A stretch of DNA of 64,000 nucleotides from Flammula alnicola (taxonomy: Eukaryota; Basidiomycota; Agaricomycetes; Agaricales; Strophariaceae): positions 372,001 through 436,000 of the forward strand of contig JADNRV010000023.1 in assembly GCA_015499995.1 (NCBI GenBank), given 5' to 3'. The notes beneath the pieces are model-generated. The model made no database searches. It saw only the letters and a program-made list of their open reading frames with translations, and was not told the DNA's origin. Made by a program: the position numbers and the translations under genes. Below, piece after piece: positions 59,629 through 64,000 of the stretch (position 1 is its first letter; every line of letters starts with the position of its first letter).

Positions 59629-60621
59629 ATGGAACTTCCTCGTGAAGCTGACACTCCATTCAACTCCTCAGCTCGGGCTGATATCATATTACGATCATCT
59701 GATAACGTCGATTTCTACGCAATGAAGTCATTCCTCGCCTTTGCATCCTCGGTTTTCGAGAGCATGTTCTCTCTCCCTCAATCGCAAAAGGACGGAGGAG
59801 GGCAGACCGTCGGCAGTCTTCCTGTTATCGAGCTGCAAGAGGAATGCAAGTTCATTCGCAACCTGCTGCTCCATTGCTACCCTGGTGTCCCACCCGTTAT
59901 CGAGGACGCAGACGACATTATCACCACCATCGTAGTTGCAGAGAAGTACGCCATGGATGATGTGCAGAAACAACTTCGTACAGAGTTGTTGGCATCTCCT
60001 GCAATGACTCGTGATCCTTTGCGCATTTTCGCAGTAGCATTTCATCATGGATGGGAGGAAGTCGCAAGATTTGCGGCCAGGAAGACCCTCGATATACATG
60101 TTACCGAGCTTCCATTCTCACCAGAACTCGACTACTTAACAGGAAGTGGATTATACCGCCTGTTCGAATATAGGTATCGATGCGCTCGGCGTATCCGCCA
60201 ATGGATGAGCACGACGGGCATCAGTAATCCGGATTTTTCGCAAGACAAGTCCCGCATATGGTATAGTAGTCGTGACGCTTCCACTGACGAGTATATTTGG
60301 CGGGAGGAACACGGACAGTGCAAATCGGATTCCGCCGTATTCGCACACCCAAGTCTTCGCGCTCATCCGGATGACCGCAGTGTTCGCGTGACGGCAACGA
60401 CCTGGTGGACAGCATATTTTACTGCGTTGCTCGCCAGGCTTGATGCTTGTCCAAGCGGGAATATCGTACTCGACAACAATCTCTCGGATGAAGCTCTTAC
60501 AGCTGCTTCACGTTGTCGCACGTGCGCTCGTGACGCGCATCGTCATCTGGACAACTTCAAGAAGGAACTTGCTGAAGCCATTGACAAAGTTGTTTCTGAG
60601 GTATTCCTTTCTCTTTTCTAG
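59629..60621 (+). CDS. BTB/POZ domain protein, single exon
   Basis: An intact 330-residue frame. It begins MELPREADTPFNSSARADII and continues RSSDNVDFYAMKSFLAFASS, VFESMFSLPQSQ, the BTB core. VIELQEECKFIRNLLLHCYPG and AEKYAMDDVQKQLRTELLA follow. The C-terminal region has CRTCARDAHRHL (a CxxC pair) and KKELAEAIDKVVSEV. The start at 59629 is 188 bp right of the hAT element and is the first ATG in frame. Related copies in the window are at 28106 and the deleted relic near 36255. No specific function is known. Confidence 0.88.
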   Translation: MELPREADTPFNSSARADIILRSSDNVDFYAMKSFLAFASSVFESMFSLPQSQKDGGGQTVGSLPVIELQEECKFIRNLLLHCYPGVPPVIEDADDIITTIVVAEKYAMDDVQKQLRTELLASPAMTRDPLRIFAVAFHHGWEEVARFAARKTLDIHVTELPFSPELDYLTGSGLYRLFEYRYRCARRIRQWMSTTGISNPDFSQDKSRIWYSSRDASTDEYIWREEHGQCKSDSAVFAHPSLRAHPDDRSVRVTATTWWTAYFTALLARLDACPSGNIVLDNNLSDEALTAASRCRTCARDAHRHLDNFKKELAEAIDKVVSEVFLSLF

Positions 60622-62895
60622 ATCTTCACCATCTTAGACTTTATGATGCCCAGGTAGTCCTGGAGATCCAGTTCAGTAACTGCCAGCCTACAGAAGATTC
60701 TGGAAAGTGATGATAGGCTCAATCCACTTCCTGGTTAAGTTTCACCGATCCACTAAATAAATTTCAGTCCACTGTCGTTCGAGATTTGGAATAGGTTATA
60801 AAGTAACAAAGAACAAGAAACCTTCTTATCGATAGTATACATTATGATTGATTTCGCATTGAAGAGCATCTAAATCATTTGGTCGGTACGAGAGATCCAT
60901 GTTAGCGCCATGACCTGTTCAGTCGAAATTTAATGGCTGCTCTCGAAGTTGCGTCGACTTAATAGAGACGGGGGGTGCTATCATGTTATATTAAGTATGT
61001 ATCATATCCACATCGAATCCGACATTGCTCCATTATCTACCAGCACCTGCATCAACTTAGTTGCCGTATTAAGGCGTCTATGTGATTAAGCGCCCGAATC
61101 CCAACTGGTTCCCCTTCGGGAATGAGCTGCCTGCCTCCAGCCGTATCCGATAGGGCATTCCTCGCTCGGCCAGAAAGCTAGAATCAGCCTGCAGTTTAAG
61201 GTTGAACTGGAGACTGAACTTAGCCTCTAACCTGGTGAAGTCGGTAATGTGCGTGTGATTATATTTATACTAGGTGCGTGATAAAAATCTATGGGCCTCT
61301 CGACTGTATCACACGATAAATGACGAATGGTACAAGCCAATTATATGTGAAGCCTGTTTTTCAGTTGCCTCCAACGTAGTTTATCCATGGGCTGGGCCTC
61401 GCAAATGACATAACGTCGTGCTGATATCCTGCAAGGCGCTCCGACTCGAGCGTAAGGGCAAGCCTTGCCTTGCGTGAGTCATTTTATTTTTAGATGCTCA
61501 GAGGAATGCGCCCGAAAGATAAGAATAATGCATGAAGACGAGCTCAGAATTGAGATTGACGTTCATACGTCTCTTGGTTTGCTGCATTTTGTTGGAAGTG
61601 CGCATGTGAAGACCTTGACTAGCTTGACTAACCATCCTGAGCTTGAACAGGCTGCAAGCCATCATTCATTTTGCGTGGCAGCCCACTCGCGAGACACGCT
61701 TACCCGGGCCCTCAAAATCGTGACAAACATCTCTGAATTCTGAGCATTAATATTGGCTGGCGGGGTTCGAGCATTTCGGAGAATTGACCAAATTTAAGCC
61801 ATTACTCTTCTGATAAGACATCGGCGATGCGTTTTCTTCGTAAAAGATGGTTCGAAGGGAAATGCACGATGACAGCATATGAGGATATCGGAAAACATGC
61901 TTCGATGGTAGTGAAAAAAAGAGCTGCGATTCCACAGTATCCGGTTCATCCCCGTTCTTGGGGGCAATGAATTAGAAGAAAGCTTAGTTTGATTACCGTG
62001 GGCTTGCGCTGGTATAGAGCTTGACCTGTGGACATGGTTGCGCGATGCATTGGATGAGCTATGGAACTGGACGAAAGGCAAAAATAGGAGCTAACCAGAG
62101 GACAAGCTTACTTTATCGGGTAAGGCCAACTGCTCACCTCCCCAGACGTTGCAGGGACCCTCCAAACACATTCATTCAGGTACACATTCATATAGGACGA
62201 CGAAAACAGCACAAATATGATGTGTATAGCGGTTCGTATTGGTTCATTCATGCCCAATGCGACGGCAGGGCAAACGGCGAGGCAATGAGTGGGTCGCTGT
62301 TGATACCGAAAACGTGAGGACTGTGGATGATTTCAGAACACTGGTGTGATATGGGCTATCCACGTAACAAATCGGACCGCCAAGGATAAGGAGGTTCGTA
62401 TCGGCCATCCGATAGTATCGCAGAGTGGTGAATTACCGACCATTGCACCTAGGGATGCGGCCGTAAGAAAACGGCCGTCAACCCGGACATGCTCCCAAGT
62501 TACGTGGAACTATCACTGGTGCTGGCAGAATGATGCATATGGACCCAACCAAACGAAAATTTGGTTCGCAGCTTCCATGTTCAGATTATAGGTGGCATGA
62601 TACAAGAAATAAATCGAAGGTTGATGATGATTTGAGTGGACTCGGTCGGACTGATAATTGACCGACCATATACCGCGCTGTGCGCACAGCAAATGACAAG
62701 GAAAAGAAGACCTCAAACTGCATGAGAAAGACGAAGGTGTCGAAGACCAAAAAATAAGAAACGAGACGGACGTGGGTCAGAGCAAAAACAATTGGCCGCA
62801 GTTTGGTTCGACTTTCTGATCGCCAACAACTAACCCCGAATCGTACCACATTTATTTTAGGGCGCGTTCCCTTTATTTTCCTGAGCTCATACCAT
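60622..62895. other. intergenic stretch, no gene recognised
   Basis: About 2.3 kb between the BTB gene and the HMG-CoA synthase promoter. Only short, motif-free open frames are seen on either strand. Confidence 0.4.
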
Positions 62896-62898
62896 TTT

Positions 62899-62906
62899 CT
62901 ATATAA
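62899..62906 (+). promoter_or_regulatory. TATA-like element upstream of HMG-CoA synthase
   Basis: CTATATAAC lies about 75 bp upstream of the ATG at 62980, a normal spacing for a TATA element. A pyrimidine-rich stretch separates it from the start. Confidence 0.5.
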
Positions 62907-62979
62907 CTTGTGGAGAGTTCCGTTTTCCTTGTCTCCTCATTCTTCATCCTCCATATATCCAGGCAAACCCCCACAAAAA

Positions 62980-64000
62980 TGACTATTCCTTTGAACACTC
63001 CTTCCGTCGACATCGAGGCGCCTCGCCCAAAGGATGTTGGTGTCCTCGCTATTGAGGTCTACTTCCCTCGTCGTGTGCGTTACTTTCAATACATGTTGTC
63101 GTGAACATCTCCTGAACATTCTTTCTTACCTCTAGTGCGTCTCCGAGACCGATCTCGAAGAGTTCGATGGTGTCTCGAAGGGCAAATACACCATAGGTCT
63201 CGGTCAGGAGTATATGGCCTGGCCAGATGACCGCGAAGACATCAACTCTTTCGCTCTGAATGGTGTGTAGTTCACGTTAACCGTCCAATACCACTCTTCC
63301 GATGCTCAGGAACGCGTCTCAGCCGTCTCTGGCCTCCTCGAAAAGTTCAACATCGACCCAAAGTCCATTGGACGCATTGAGGTCGGAACTGAAACCATCA
63401 TCGACAAGTCAAAATCCGTCAAGACCACCCTCATGGATCTCTTTGCTGAATCTGGTAACTTCGATATCGAGGGTATCGACTCGAAGAATGCTTGCTACGG
63501 TGGAACAGCCGCGCTCTTCAATGCCATCAACTGGATTGAGTCCAGCTCTTGGGATGGTCGCAATGCAATTGTCGTCTCGGGCGACATTGCTGTATACGCC
63601 GAAGGTCCTGCTCGTCCTGCTGGCGGTGCCGGAGCCTGTGCTATGCTGATTGGGCCTAACGCCCCTGTTGTGTTCGAACGTAAGCACACATGGCTGGTCT
63701 AATCATAGAATGATGCTGACCTGCATCTAAAATAGCCATTCATGGAACGTACATGGCCAACACTTACGATTTCTACAAGCCACAACTGTCCTCTGAATAC
63801 CCCGAAGTCGACGGGCCCGTCTCTGTGGTCACATACGTTGCCGCTCTGGATGCTGCCTACGCCGCTTTCCGTGAAAAGCTCGCAAAAGCCGCGAAGCGCG
63901 CACATCTCAACGGAAATGTGGCCGAGAAGCCCTCCGAAACCCCTTTCTCTCTTGAAGATGTCGACTACGCCATTTTCCACAGCCCCTATGGGAAGCAAGC
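62980..64000 (+). CDS. ERG13: HMG-CoA synthase, partial at the right edge
   Basis: Condenses acetyl-CoA with acetoacetyl-CoA to HMG-CoA, an early step of the mevalonate/ergosterol pathway in the cytosol. ATG at 62980; the first exon ends [17 protein letters not shown] (63074) and splices to [19 protein letters not shown] at 63136. Conserved segments include [29 protein letters not shown], the catalytic cysteine in [23 protein letters not shown] and [11 protein letters not shown], and after an intron [15 protein letters not shown]. The last visible residues, [11 protein letters not shown], contain the active-site histidine. The C-terminal third lies beyond the window. Four or more exons are seen, all in frame. 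Confidence 0.96.

Overview
This window is nuclear DNA from a filamentous basidiomycete fungus, most likely an Agaricomycete (mushroom-forming). Three things point there: many short GT-AG introns of about 45-75 nt, compact intron-rich genes on both strands, and families typical of that group (Ser/Thr-rich secreted proteins, BTB/POZ and F-box expansions, FAD monooxygenases, hAT transposons). I cannot name the species. No tRNA, rRNA or CRISPR was recognised.

Layout, left to right: (1) 1-1815, minus, a secreted-type protein with two tandem domains, running off the left edge. (2) 3169-4340, FMP52-like NAD(P)-binding protein; 4928-7137, minus, coiled-coil protein. (3) 8503-14268, a nitrate assimilation pair, NRT2-type transporter then nitrate reductase, with a GATA-rich promoter between them and no nitrite reductase in the window. 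(4) 14333-16155, nested inverted-repeat elements, followed by an F-box-like gene with a broken frame (16270-18096). (5) 19425-20578, a secreted modular precursor-like protein; 20704-21846, cardiolipin synthase; 22039-27682, minus, a pericentrin/Pcp1-like spindle pole body protein. (6) 28106-29154, minus, BTB protein. (7) 30459-35780, two tandem Baeyer-Villiger-type flavin monooxygenases and a BTB relic. (8) 37468-41919, minus, a REG1-like PP1 regulatory subunit. (9) 41920-48489, gene-poor, carrying a non-autonomous hAT element. (10) 48490-51102, a Dal5/TNA1-like MFS transporter; 52396-53261, a DUF3455 secreted protein; 54361-55484, a BTB protein with CxxC pairs. (11) 56115-59440, a complete hAT transposon with 8-bp target duplication and an apparently intact transposase; 59629-60621, BTB protein. 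(12) 62980 to the right edge, HMG-CoA synthase.

Functional links: the transporter and nitrate reductase form a pathway module (uptake, then reduction of nitrate to nitrite) with shared GATA-factor sites. HMG-CoA synthase and cardiolipin synthase are housekeeping lipid genes, and the pericentrin-like and REG1-like genes are cell-cycle and carbon-regulation genes. The accessory content (BTB, F-box, monooxygenases, secreted proteins) is interleaved with transposable elements.

A caution on the sequence itself: at least eight otherwise convincing genes need one extra base, nearly always at a short mononucleotide run, to keep their frame. All the shifts are in the same direction, which looks more like systematic undercalling in the assembly than independent gene death. 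Coordinates for those genes span the whole locus despite the frame breaks.
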